Positions 1 through 11,286 of a stretch of 64,000 bases of DNA are shown in pieces (position 1 is the stretch's first letter; the number at the start of each line of letters is the position of its first letter). Made by a program: the position numbers and the translations under genes. This DNA is from Auanema rhodensis (Eukaryota > Nematoda > Chromadorea > Rhabditida > Rhabditidae). The stretch covers positions 14,508,001 through 14,572,000 of the forward strand of contig OZ059897.1 of the NCBI GenBank assembly GCA_964057225.1, in the 5' to 3' direction. A model generated the notes under the pieces. It was not told where the DNA came from and searched no databases. It saw only the letters and a list, made by a program, of their open reading frames with translations.

Positions 1-3000
1 ATACATCATCACAGTTTCAATTGGACAAGGCAGATCATACACAATCATACATACACGATCCAAGCTGAAATAATTAATTTGGGGACAGAAAGCGGAACAG
101 ATTGAAGGGAAATAACATAAAAGAAAACAGATCAAGAGTCATGTTTTCAAAATGTTTTGACGAGATGATGTAGTCCAGCTAAGAAAAATGAATATCGCTT
201 GGCTTCTGTTATAGTAAAGCAAAAAATATATATTTGCAGCTTTGCAATCTAAATTCAGCAGATCTCTCATTCAGCTTCAGAATGAGAAATGTTCATATCA
301 TATCCGTGAAGACGAGGGCGATTGATGAAAATCGTTGAGAAGTGATGAGAAAGTAGGGGAAGCTAAACGAAACTGAGAAAACGATGAAATAAATCTGAAG
401 GTTGTGCATCGCATGGGTGAACGAACGAGCTAAAAATGTGTATACTAGGCATGTGGATACAATGTGGTTGACAAGGAGGACATAGGCTGGGATATAACGA
501 TATAAGAGATGCAAAATAGTATGGAACGAGCAGATTGAAAGGGAAAGGTACACAGGGTTAGAGATCAATTGTATCAAAGTGTATGCCAGAGAGTAGCCTA
601 TAATCTTAAATAGTAATCAAAATGAACAAATAAGCTAAATGGACAAAATGAATATTACTGGAAAACTAATCCAACAATGTTGTAATCTTATTGTATACGT
701 CACTACGACGGATGGTATGGCAATGACGTCCGGTCATCAGAATCCTAATGACCTGCCGCATGGCAGAATGGTCTGTCTTTTAAAAGGTGCAGACAGATCA
801 TATGAGTTTCTTCACAAGATAACAATAACGTCAACTTGTCATCATTATAACTTTTTCAAAAATGAAAAAAATTATGCAAAAACGAAATTTTAAAAAAAGA
901 AAGAAAGATACCGGTTCCAGACTAGAGTCTCTAAAATTCTGCAGCAGACTTTGTTCATTTTCTTTTGCCTTTTTTTTTCAAATATAAGATTGATTCTATT
1001 AATAGTCACTCGCACAAAACTAAGACAAGAGGCAGATTTTGACGTGAGATGGACGTTTACATAACAAATATTTTACGGAATTAACTGAACATAATTTCGG
1101 CAAGAAATAAGTAGATCCAGTTATTCAATTTATTTTACCGATTTTTATGATACTCGGCTCATTTTTTTAATTTTAAACTTCAAAAAGTGTTGAGCTATGT
1201 ATGTTTTAGTTTGAAAACTATTACACAAAAGCTATAATAGATATAGATCACTACAGATTAAGTAAAGCCTTATTAGTACAAATTAATGAAAAACAGAGAG
1301 AGGTCAGTTGATGAATTGAGAAGAAAATATAGTTTCAAATCTCAAAAAATAATATAATACTACAAAATATTAAAATATATTTTAAAAAAATAACAATTAT
1401 CCTCAGTTAGTAATATAAATAACAGCTAAATATTCCATTTATTTGTGAAGAAAAATGAAATTAAGAATAGCTAATGTATATGTTCATATGTATATTTCTA
1501 AACAAAATACAATGAAAAGAGAAACAAATAACATAGAAACTTCCATTTATCAATCTCCTTTATCTGTTCCCAGATGATTATGAAGCCAGATAATTGATGT
1601 TTATTTTATTTTTGAAAAATATATGAAGCTTAATATAGGCAACAAAGGAAAACAATCTAGATAAACGTATGTATGTTGAAAATGGTTGAGAAAATTTTTT
1701 TCTTATATAATTTATAATTTAATATAATAACTTTTCTTTTTATTCAATTTAGTTCGTATTTTTTGTTACTGGCTTTACCAGACTCTTAAACACATCATTG
1801 AGAATTAACTAACTTATATACATATATGAACATATACATACATATATATAGTATATAGTATACTAATATTTGTATCTTTTTTTAGTCCAGTAATACGAGA
1901 AGAATCAAGCGACAAACGGAAATAATAATAGTTGATATACATATATGTAGGTACATGAGAAAATATGTATAATCTGTTGTTTTTAATAATAAATAAGAAA
2001 AAAATTATCTTCTTTATACAACAAGAGAAAATAAAGTTTTTTTTTCTGGGACACAGCAAGATATTCTAAAACCATTTTTACAAAACATGAATAGTGAATG
2101 AAGGTAAAGTTCGAGCCATTTTTTCTATATAATTCTGAAGAATGTTTATTTTTTTTTATTCTTCATATTTTTAATGAAAAAAACACGAAAAACACACTTA
2201 ACTATGAAAATTGAATTGATTTTCAATTGAATCTATAAGATTTATGAATATAAACAATTTAAATTATTAACAAGGATAAAATGAATATATATAATATCTA
2301 TCTATATATATGCATTTATATAATATATATTTATATTTATATGCGTGTATATGGGTATAAATAATTATTTTTAAAATCGTTACAACCGCTCATATCATCC
2401 ATATCGTTAAAAAAAAAACTAATTATCATATTCAGAATACGGCTGCTTGAAATATGACAAGTTGCATCAAGGCATTCGTTAACAAAATATTAAAAATAGA
2501 AAACATAAAAAACATTTTTTAAAACGATTAAGAGCCTCAAATATTCAATCTTTAAGTATAATTGTTGTGTATATTGAACTCTAAAGATTTGGGATATACA
2601 TTACTTTCTTTTCTTATTTTTGATCTTAAAATTAATATTTTTTCGTTCCTTTTTCTGAAATAATTAATATTTATCTCTGGTGCCACATACTATTGTTTTC
2701 ATTTCTTTTTTTTTCGTTTTAATCTATTGTTTTGAAGCCTGAGAATATCCTGCAGCCGGATAGAAAAGATGAGTAGTTCCAGTAGAATGGCTAAGTAAAT
2801 AAGTTTGAAAATAAACTGAGTAACAATATTTCCTTTTTCGAAAAGTTCAAAAAAAAGTGTTTTTCAGTTATGTAACATGTGAATATTATATAAAATATTA
2901 ACATTTCCCTCAATTTCTTTATCAATAAAGCTGTAAAACTCGAGAACTTTCTTGCAAAAATAGATTGAGATGCTAAGAATATGCTGAGATAAAGTGGAAT

Positions 3001-5674
3001 CTATGTAGATGTTGTCAAAAATAGAATATTGTGTTTCAGGCTAAGGGAAGCCATTTAAGTGACCAATAAAATCTCAATATTTCTTTTTTTTAAATCATAA
3101 TAGAATGTTGAAAGATGTAAGATGAATATATGAATGTGAATATCGAAAAATAAGCCTCAAAATAGAAAAAGAGATTCTGCTGCGAAATTGAACAAAAGCT
3201 TTTAATTATAATAAAAGTAGTAATAAATATAATTCATAACAATGTAATTGTTCAATTCAATATAGAGAACTGTACGTATATCAAGTTGGTTTTTTATTAT
3301 TTAATTAATGAGAGAAATACAGCTCTAATAAGAGATAGGATATCAAGCTGGAATACAAAGAAGAGTTGAATATATAGTGGAAAAGATATTAAAAGAGAAC
3401 TAGAAAGAGAGAGGGAGAGAAAGAGAGAGAGAGAGAGAGAAATGCAAAAATGTAGAGGAAGTAATAGGTATAGAGAGAAAAATTATTACGAGGTAGAAGG
3501 GGTATAGTGAAGCAGAATATAGTAAACGAATGAATAGAATTGAAATAATCAAGTAGGAAATTGAAAAATGAGCAACAGCTAGAAAAAAACAAATAACTTC
3601 AATCTTTTTCAATTTTAGACATAATAAAAACAATATAAATTAATTAATAAAATTAATAATACATGAATGCGAAAGAATATAAAATACATAAACTATGCAG
3701 ATAAATATTGAGCAATATTCACGTCTTCAGGCTATATCATGGTCAAAGGTGTGACCAGTCTGTGCATAAGAACATACCAGCTGATCAATATACTGTTGGT
3801 TTGAGGTAGGAGATGAACGAGAAAACTTGCCGATGCAAAGAGAGACAACAAGAGAGTGAATGTGAGAGCTAAAAGCAAAACGTTGAGAAGAAATAGAATT
3901 CAGAGAAAATATTTTGACGAGAGATGTTTAAAGATTATTTCAAACTACCTAGACGACATAGAAAAAAGACGAAAGGATAGAAATGGACACGATCAGCTCC
4001 ACGACTGTACAAACAAAGCCAGGCACACACCCACTAGTCAGCCAGACATACATACCTCAGTCCGTCATTGAGCTAGCCTTCGCCTCTTGTCTCTTCACAG
4101 TTCTTATTCCCTCTCTCACCCACCTTTCATCACTCCCCTAAATTCCTTTTCTATTTTATTCCATCATGATCATCATTATACAGATACATGCATGTAGGTC
4201 TCCTCAGCCGGGCATTAGATTGTATAGATGACAAAACTACACAAATCAACGAGAAGTTTTTCTGTCGAAAAATGTGAAGCATCCGTTGATGACGTCAAAA
4301 GAGCACATTATAAGATTTTCATTAACACCAAGTTCAAACTCTTTAAACTTCTGGAAACAACAAAAGATATAAAACGTACAGTTTTATAGTACTGTAAGTC
4401 GTATAAACGAATAGTCAGCATAACAAATAGTGTAGTTACTATAAAAAGCTTTTGAGCGTAAATGACCGATAGAGGACATATCGAAAGTACTGTCAACGAG
4501 TCATCTATAAGTGATTCACTCAATTATTTCTTCTCGAAGAGGAGGATATACAGAGAGAAGGAAGAGTGGACAACAAGACAATTGGAAATAAGGAGACTAG
4601 TTAGACATTCCTGAGAAAAAGTCAATACTGATCAACGATGGCTATTTACAGCAATTTCGCAACTATTACTTTGCTTTTCATGCACTTCTTTCTCTTCTAT
4701 AACTTCTTTTTTTTGTCGTCACAAAACTTCGAAAGAAATGCAAACCAGCTCTATCGCGGAAAATAAATATATTTTGACCATACGTATTGGTCAGAATACC
4801 AACAATCTAATACGGTAATCTAATGTTACAGTAACTGGGAATTATTGAACGTAGGCGTGAGAGAGGGGGCGAATAGTAGCATATAACGCTACGCTTCTAT
4901 AGGTTGCATCAAACGCCTGTTGACGACCTTAAATGAACGTTGTGGTAAGGAGATGCCAGTAGAAGCGTGGGTATAAAACAAAACTATAGCAAAGAATGAT
5001 CAAAGAAAGTATCAAGTAGCTCAGCTTAAAGAATCATGCTTTCACTGGCGTTCAACAACCATATAAAAGGCAAAAGAGAATGTCAAAATACTACAGGCTG
5101 GTCTAGAGAAAGAAAAGAGACAGAAGGAATTAGAAGAAAACAACAACAACAAAGCTGAAGTTGGAGAAGGCTACTGCTAGTTCAAGACAGAAAGATAAAG
5201 AGGACGCTAGCTAAGTCTTAAAGACTAAGCTTTTTCAGCAGAATAGTATTTTTTCCTCTTTTTTTTACAAAAAAATAGAAATGCTTGAAATAGAAGACGT
5301 ACAAGACAAAACACTTGACAAACCTTGGGTATATTATAATGTGACACAAGTTGATGTGTTTTTTTGTCTCATAAAGTTAATTATAAACATCATCTATTTC
5401 TTTACTGCCTTATTGCTTTTTAGCCCCCCCCCCCCCCAACCCCAACCCTCTCTCTCTTTATATCATTTTTTCCTTCTCCTGTTTTTCGTTTCAAATATAT
5501 ATATCTCACATCACATATTTAACGGATTTGATAACAATAAACAACTCAAAATGGAGAACCGAGACAGGTGGAGCAGCGAATAAGACCGTTAGATCAAAGA
5601 CAGCATTTGCTACAGCTGTTTAAAACAAAAAGATAAATCCTTTCATGGGATGTATCACACAACTGCTGTGTTAG
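1..5674. other. Gene-free A+T-rich stretch with simple repeats
   Basis: No reading frame here looks like a conserved protein, and I could not chain splice-compatible exons. The stretch holds TA-rich microsatellites (about 1818-1862 and 2287-2345), a GA tract near 3405-3441, and a run of 14 C at 5424-5437. The part from about 4,850 to 5,200 is less A+T-rich and contains a TATAAAA-like string near 4,972, so a promoter or untranslated exon is possible but unproven. Confidence 0.5.
3405..3441. repeat. GA microsatellite
   Basis: Imperfect then pure GA dinucleotides on the plus strand. It accounts for Ser/Leu-rich open frames on the other strand, which are not genes. Confidence 0.85.
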
Positions 5675-6001
5675 TATGACGTGAACGAGGGCGTTGATGA
5701 AGCACGATATCATCATTCACAATCCTTACGCAAAAGTACTTTTGCAGTTTGTGATGCGTTTGAGGATGACGCTACAGGGATTGAACAAGAAAACATATGA
5801 GAAACAGAGAATAGGATTTTTACTGTTTCCGTGCCTACTATTCTGGTCCTCCAGGATTTTGAGAAGGGACCCAGATTGCATACAATGCTATCTACGTTGT
5901 TGGTTTTAAGCAAACAACGAGACATTCCGAAAATACTCGCGTCAGCCTTTGTAAAAATGACGAGAGAAGAGTCGTTTGATTACAAACTAGTCAAAACGTA
6001 G
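5675..6001 (+). pseudogene. Unrecognised coding-like frame broken by one TGA
   Basis: One frame runs open from just after an in-frame TAG (also a possible AG acceptor at 5672-5674) to TAG at 5999-6001, interrupted once by TGA at 5798-5800. The part before the stop is acidic (about 41 residues). The part after it, about 66 residues, has a balanced, protein-like composition including the short string VLQDFEKGPRLHTM. Base composition is clearly less A+T-rich than the flanks. I recognise no family. It could be a decayed gene or mobile-element scrap, an exon pair with an unseen intron, or chance. It is convergent with the 3' end of NDUFAF6, about 135 bases away. Confidence 0.25.
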
Positions 6002-6135
6002 TTTACGCTCGTATAACTTAACACCGGCGACAAACAGTAAAAACAGAAGGTGAAAAATGACTATATGAAAGTACTTTAAGAACGATTTTATAAAAAAAAT
6101 ATTATAATATCAACAATGAAGAGAACCACAAAATC

Positions 6136-7618
6136 CTAACATTTTCCCAGCAGTTTCCGGTACATTATTACCCATAGAAGTAGCGCATTACGTCTTTGGA
6201 TGCTAGAGTTATAAAGATCATAATCAGCCTAAAATTAATGATGAAACTTTTTCTACAAGAACATAAACATACTTTTTTGATGATCTTCAAAATATGATCA
6301 GATGTTGCCGATGTTGCTATAAAAGCTGGACGGATAGAACGGGGGAGAGCAGCAACACGATCACGGCCAGAAGTCAAATGTTTTTCACTAATCTTAAAAT
6401 AAGAAAATAAGCAAGAATCCTCAAAAATAATGCTAACCCGAATCATGTCTTTCACAACATGTTTGCAATCATCTAAATGTGTTTTTCTATAAACCCTGTC
6501 AGGAGTAAGATTGTTTAGAGATAGTAAATCCTGAGGAAGCAAGACAACACCTCTAGTCAACAAGGGCAAAGTGGACCTTGAGAAAACAGTAATACATAAA
6601 AAAGCAACACTGCACACAAACCTGATCAGATTGAGCACACCAAATGCTCCACCAATATCTGATGCTGCTTTAGCGATATCGTCATCTGACACTTCAACAT
6701 TGTGATGTGCAAGTAACGTATTAGCTGACAATCTCATTAGAGAACCAGCAGTTTTGTTACCATAACCACATACCTGTAACTCATAGTTAATTAAAAATTA
6801 GTTCTCTAAAACTACATCGAAGACGGTAGAATACGGTCTATCGCCAAGAGATTGTTGCCGAGCCAATACAAGATTTTCGAGAAGTGTAGGAGAAGCATCA
6901 GGAGCAAAAACACATAGAGAAATAGCAACAGGTTGTCTAGAAAAAAATGTATAAATTTGACAGTGAGAAAAAGAAAGTTCACCTAGGGATAGGCATTAAA
7001 GAATCTCCATATATGGAAGATAGAGAATCTTTCCAAAATTGAAGACGATACATACCTAAATCAACAATTATTAAAAAAAGGAAATTACAAATTATAACTA
7101 AACCTGAAGTATCATTATTGCCACGAGAATTTACTTTATCACGAATAAGAGCAAGCTCAACATTTAAAGCATGAATCTAAATACACTAATTTTATCACAA
7201 CCATTAAAATAAATTATAGTTTACCGCCATCAGCTTGGGTTGGATTTTGTTTGGCATTGTGATGATAGATAGAAAATTATCCATATCATTACGACGTACA
7301 AGCTGACAATTCAAAGTATTGAAAGGTTATTAAATATTAAATACCTCTGTACAATGCTTAAAAGCTTCCTCGGCTTGTTGTTTGCTAATTTCTAACGTTC
7401 TTACGCGTGCACGCTCATTGTTTTTGGGTAATCTAGGGTTTTCGAATGTTGTTATAACATCGAGAAATCTTGAGTATACCTAGCGCCGGGAAGGTGGGAA
7501 AAATCAGGACTGGGAGAAGAAAAATTAAATGATGAAGAATGAATCGTTCGAATATTAAAGTTACTATTACTGAGCAAAAATTTTGATGAGCCTAAAAAGG
7601 AAGTTTATATTTAACCAT
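6136..7618 (-). CDS. NDUFAF6: NDUFAF6-like mitochondrial complex I assembly factor (squalene/phytoene synthase fold)
   Basis: Conceptual exons give a protein of the NDUFAF6 group, a squalene/phytoene-synthase-fold protein needed for early assembly of NADH:ubiquinone oxidoreductase in mitochondria. Similar stretches in order: AEEAFKHCTELVRRNDMDNF, NVELALIRDKV, MYRLQFWKDSL followed by RQPVAI, a central helical block with GGAFGVLNLIR and VVLLPQDLL, and the last exon ADYDLYNSSIQRRNALLL, which matches the usual family C-terminus. The stop is TAG at 6136-6138. The N-terminal exon is Ser/Arg/Phe-rich with few acids, like a mitochondrial presequence. The start is unresolved: the ATG at 7618 follows an ideal TTTTCAG acceptor but reads eight codons into a stop, and is out of phase with the presequence exon unless a very short intron or a non-AUG start is used. 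It begins about 22 bases after the EMC5 stop, suggesting a shared transcript. Confidence 0.82.
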
Positions 7619-7640
7619 TCTGAAAACAACTAACAATTGA
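7619..7640 (-). promoter_or_regulatory. Candidate trans-splice acceptor between EMC5 and NDUFAF6
   Basis: The whole interval between the EMC5 stop and the next ATG is about 22 bases and ends in TTGTTTTCAG. There is no room for a promoter. In nematodes this arrangement is usually resolved by spliced-leader addition to the downstream cistron. This is inferred from sequence only. Confidence 0.5.
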
Positions 7641-8057
7641 CTAGTGAGTTTCTTCCGAACTGTAATAAGGTGACATAGCCACAGCTCGATGATTGAAAAC
7701 GGCGAAAGAAAGACAACTGGCCGCCTCGTCCCATGATCTATCACGATTCTGAAATTAAAACGTTAATAAATCAAACACTTAGTATAAAATTACAGGATCG
7801 CTTTTGATATGTTGGAATGGAGTAGCAACGTAAGAAGCACCGTAAATCAAAGCTACCAATGAGATTAGAGTTTGACAAATAACGTCAGCAGGAAGTGAGA
7901 CAAAAGATTGTTCAGTAAGACGAAGATATGAACGATGCTAAAAATAAATTTTCAAAATTTAAATAAAAGGAAAATAAACCTGGGCAGCAGAATAAGCGCA
8001 ATGAAGTAAACTGGCTAAGGAGAAGATGGTAAGGACAGCGTGAAAAGAGATGGACAT
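7641..8057 (-). CDS. EMC5: ER membrane protein complex subunit 5 (membrane magnesium transporter family)
   Basis: Three exons (7980-8057, one ending in KSDP, and the last beginning NRDRSW) give a small protein with two membrane segments. EMC5, also called MMGT1, is a core subunit of the ER membrane complex that inserts tail-anchored and multipass proteins. The segment HCAYSAAQHRSYLRLTEQ matches the family's AFSAAQHRSYMRLTE signature, and VFNHRAVAM matches its conserved C-terminal part. The chosen ATG puts the glutamine of SAAQ at residue 26, as in the human protein. A TTTTCCAAG acceptor lies about a dozen bases before the ATG, compatible with trans-splicing or a leader intron. It lies between the PRELI gene upstream (about 420 bases) and NDUFAF6 downstream (about 22 bases), all on one strand. 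Confidence 0.9.
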
Positions 8058-8474
8058 GCTCAAGCAGTCCTTGGAAAACAAAATTAAATAAAGAAACAAA
8101 ATTATGAGATAAAAGAAGGTAATAAAACCTATTAAAAGCAGAAAAAATATCAAACTTTATAATTAAAAAAATATACTTTCGAAAAAAAAAACGCAACAAT
8201 GTAATATTTGTATGTATATAGTGTATATGTATATATTATCAACAAGGTTCCTGTTCACGTAAAGTTAGCCAACTTCCAAAAACAGAAAGAACAGTAACAG
8301 AATGTTGGGATATTGATAACATTTTGAACAATCCTGATATGTTAGAGATGAAGACAACGGATCTTTAAATCATGACTACTGAAATTGTTTCATTTGTAAT
8401 TTATCACTACTCTAAATTATACCCTATATGTTTGACTACAAGCATAGATATGGGAGGGGGGAGAACTAGTAAAT
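8058..8474. other. Spacer between PRELI gene and EMC5, with a 27-codon ORF
   Basis: A+T-rich spacer in the putative operon. On the minus strand it holds a 27-codon frame (ATG at 8309) that starts MLSISQHSVTVLS and ends REQEPC, embedded in a slightly longer open stretch without an upstream Met. It may be an extra exon, a small peptide or chance; I recognise no family. Confidence 0.35.
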
Positions 8475-9469
8475 CTACTCTTCACATTTAGCTTCACTTA
8501 CTAAAGGTGATTTTAACAGTTTTTCCTTTAAATGTTTTAATTTTTCGGAATGGTTAGTTGGAAATGTGCGAACACCGTGATTTTTTTCCAAAACTTCCAT
8601 CATGCCTTTAGCAGTGTTAGCAACCTGAAACATTCCTTATGCATTACCTTAAAATTAAAAACTTACAGATTTCTTAAATCCTAATAACATTAATTTTTCA
8701 TATACTGCACTCATTTTGCCACTGCATATTGTAATATGTACACTTCGTAACAATTCTGTGACTGGAAACTGTAACGAGTCCTGAAAAATTATAACTGTGA
8801 CATTGGTCAGTCTTCACCAACTTACAGGTAAAGGTTTATACAAACACTTTTCATGCATTAGGAACAATTCGTTATGAGAAACATTTCTCGTATAAGTTGT
8901 CAAAGTACGAGTACGCCTAAAATTAAAATATCTAAAGCGTTAACACTGATATTATGAAATATCGAATAAAATAGTAAGATTATTATCATTGAGACATTAG
9001 TACGTGATTATATCTACTATATCAATGGCACTTCAAATTATAGTAAAGCACTCATCGAGAAATGCAGAAATCATGTTAAACAGAATATACGCGAAACTAT
9101 AAAACAAAAATCAAAAACCTGTCATATATGCTTTCTTCAATAACTGGAACAGTTCTGATATCTGTCATTCGCGTGAGCCATCGAGGAACGCGTTTTAAAA
9201 TTGAACTGCCTGTTAAATACAACAGTAATGAGATTTTCACAATGTAACCAACCTTGTTTAACGATAAGCTTTTTTGTAAAAATAGTGTGTTCAGTGATTT
9301 TCCGCTCTAACACATCTTCAGATAATATGTGTTTCGCAAAACTATTAGGATATCTATCCCAAAATGCTGCTACAACCTATTAAAAACAAACAATTGGTTA
9401 TAAATTTTGACATTAAACCTCATCAAAAGAATAAGGAAATATTCCAGTAGGAGCACTCCATAACCGCAT
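8475..9469 (-). CDS. PRELI/MSF1-domain mitochondrial lipid-transfer protein
   Basis: Exons join to a full-length PRELI domain protein. These proteins pair with TRIAP1/Mdm35 in the mitochondrial intermembrane space and carry phosphatidic acid or phosphatidylserine between the two membranes. Visible landmarks: an N-terminal FDEVVAAFWDRYPNSFAKH, the conserved LSEDVLERKI, RVPRWL, VIEESIYD, TLTTYTRNVSHNEL, and a C-terminal helix ending in a Lys-rich tail and the stop at 8475-8477. It is closest in character to PRELID1/slowmo-type proteins, but I cannot assign which paralogue. The N-terminus begins MRLWSAPTG rather than the usual short hydrophobic start, so a start further upstream by an unseen exon is possible. 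A TTTTTTCAG acceptor lies about 45 bases before the ATG. First gene of the putative PRELI-EMC5-NDUFAF6 run, and divergent from LEPROT. Confidence 0.85.
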
Positions 9470-9862
9470 TTCCTACAAGTTTGGAGTTAATTTAGCAGCT
9501 ACTACTAAATCCTGAAAAAACATATGACTAGACAAATATGTACAGAAGAAGAGAAAAAATAAACAAACTATTCATTAAAATTAAAAGAGCCAGTATTTAA
9601 AAGATCAAAAAATTGGTTCAAGAATAAGCTCTGCTCCAACGCTAATTTATTTCAAGGCAGAGAAATGGGGCTGTAAGTGAATGGTCATAGACATAGCGGC
9701 GGAAGAGACGCAGAGATACAAATAGATAAGACACAGAGGAGCACTATATCGTTTTTAAGATTCGTTTTATAATATTTTTTTTTGCTTTTTCTTATGTTTT
9801 AGTTCTATTTTTCTACTCTAAATCGTTTAATTAAGGTAGCGGGGCCTTGGAATTCTTTCTAG
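9470..9862. promoter_or_regulatory. Divergent promoter region between PRELI gene and LEPROT
   Basis: About 390 bases separate the two divergent start codons. The middle (about 9,660-9,760) is less A+T-rich than the surroundings and holds no open frame of note. Acceptor-like sequences border both genes, TTTTTTCAG toward PRELI and TTCTTTCTAG toward LEPROT, so both messages may receive a spliced leader. Its promoter role is inferred from layout only. Confidence 0.45.
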
Positions 9863-10841
9863 ATGATGGGAGGTGTACGAGGTAGTTTTAGCGCAGTACT
9901 TTTATTTATTTTGATTATATTTAGTAAAGTTATATTTTTTCAGCTGTTTTATTTCTTTCCCTTGCTGGAGTACTAGGGCTTACTCTTTTGGTCTTAGGAT
10001 GTGCCCTCCCCATGTATGCGTAAGTTGCTAAAATTGTTCATAAAGTTTTACCAAGACGTATTTCAGAAACTGGTCTCCTTTCTTTGTCATCATATTCTAT
10101 ATTTTATCACCTGTACCTCTTCTGATTGCTCGTCGTTTTCAAGAAGATATGGCTGGTATTGTTATATATTAGTGCGATTGTATATATATAAGTTTTAGGC
10201 ACAAATGCTTGTCTTGAGCTAGCCTTATTTATGACCACTGGAATAGTTGTATCTGCTTTCGCACTACCTACAGTTCTTGCTCATGCTGGAGTTGTGAGTT
10301 TTTTTTCAATTGCCTTTTGTATGCTCTCTGCATGTATATCTTCTGATGTGCTTTAAAATTATATTAGAAATGTGAAGCATGTAATGTGTTGTGGTTTGTA
10401 GATTAAGCCAATGGCTGCTATCTTTTCCAATGCCGGCTCCATTGTCATGTTTGGCACAATCATGGCTTACTTTTATGTTCACAGAGAAGAGGATTCCGGT
10501 AGCTGGAATCAATCGCTGTTTTAAATTTTCATTTTTATGGCTCGTAATGTGAATTGGTTTGTTTTTGTTCTGTTTAAGACTCATAGTCTGTATCGCATAA
10601 TATGCGGAGTTATCCCTATTCCTCCCAATAGTGTATAGTACATTGCCATATTTCTGTGATCCCTGTTAAGCACGCCTTTTCTTCAACATGTTCGAGAACT
10701 TTTTTCTTTTATGCTCTGCTTTTATAGATAGCAGGATTTCCCCTGTTTCTTGTCTATCTCGCAAATATCGTACTATTTGGCGCAATTATTGCATATTTCC
10801 GAGTGTTTGGAGGAGAAGAAACCGAGTCTTCACTCTGGTAG
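9863..10841 (+). CDS. LEPROT: LEPROT/OBRGRP-family endosomal-Golgi membrane protein with two alternative last exons
   Basis: Exons at 9863-9881, 9944-10019, one starting just after 10068, and one ending near 10293 give four hydrophobic segments typical of the LEPROT/Vps55 family, which acts in endosome-to-vacuole or lysosome transport and, in mammals, in surface display of leptin and growth hormone receptors. Family landmarks: [57 protein letters not shown]. Two exons then compete for the same phase-0 donor: 10402-10524, ending [13 protein letters not shown], and 10728-10841, ending [10 protein letters not shown]. Each encodes the fourth membrane segment and a short acidic tail with Trp, like the SWEQW end of the human protein, and each has its own acceptor and stop. 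An ATG pair follows TTCTTTCTAG directly, so trans-splicing onto the start is likely. Confidence 0.9.
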
Positions 10842-11286
10842 TACTGTAAGTTAAGCTGGTTTTAAAATTTATTCACTTCTTAAATATTATGTGAGACTTG
10901 GTGAAACTAACTACTTATCTCATACAAATCTAACCCCACCCAATTAAAAATTTTGATTTTACTCTTGTATGTTTGTTTCTTGGAAATAAGGGTTTGTTCA
11001 ATTGTTTGTAAATGTATATCATGGACTTTGAAATGAATTTAAGATTATATATATTTCAATGTTTTATTTTGTATCATATGAACCGTAACAATCGAACGAA
11101 TATTATGTCATACATATGCATAAAAAGAATGTGAGTAAAAGCTCATGAATGGGGGGAATATATATATCAAAAAAGGCACATTTTTCCAATGGATTGACTG
11201 TAAACGTTTTAAAATTTAATTTTCTTTATGTCATTAATCTTTTCTGGCATCAATTTTCACTTCTAATTTCGACAAATCAAAGATAG
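10842..11286. other. 3' convergent spacer, LEPROT to GPCR
   Basis: A+T-rich and without open frames of interest. It presumably holds the two 3' untranslated regions, since the flanking genes converge here. Confidence 0.5.

Noticed and set aside
5798-5800. In-frame TGA as a selenocysteine codon
   Set aside because: No recognised selenoprotein family, no Cys/Sec redox motif around it and no SECIS-like structure noticed; a stop in a decayed frame is simpler.
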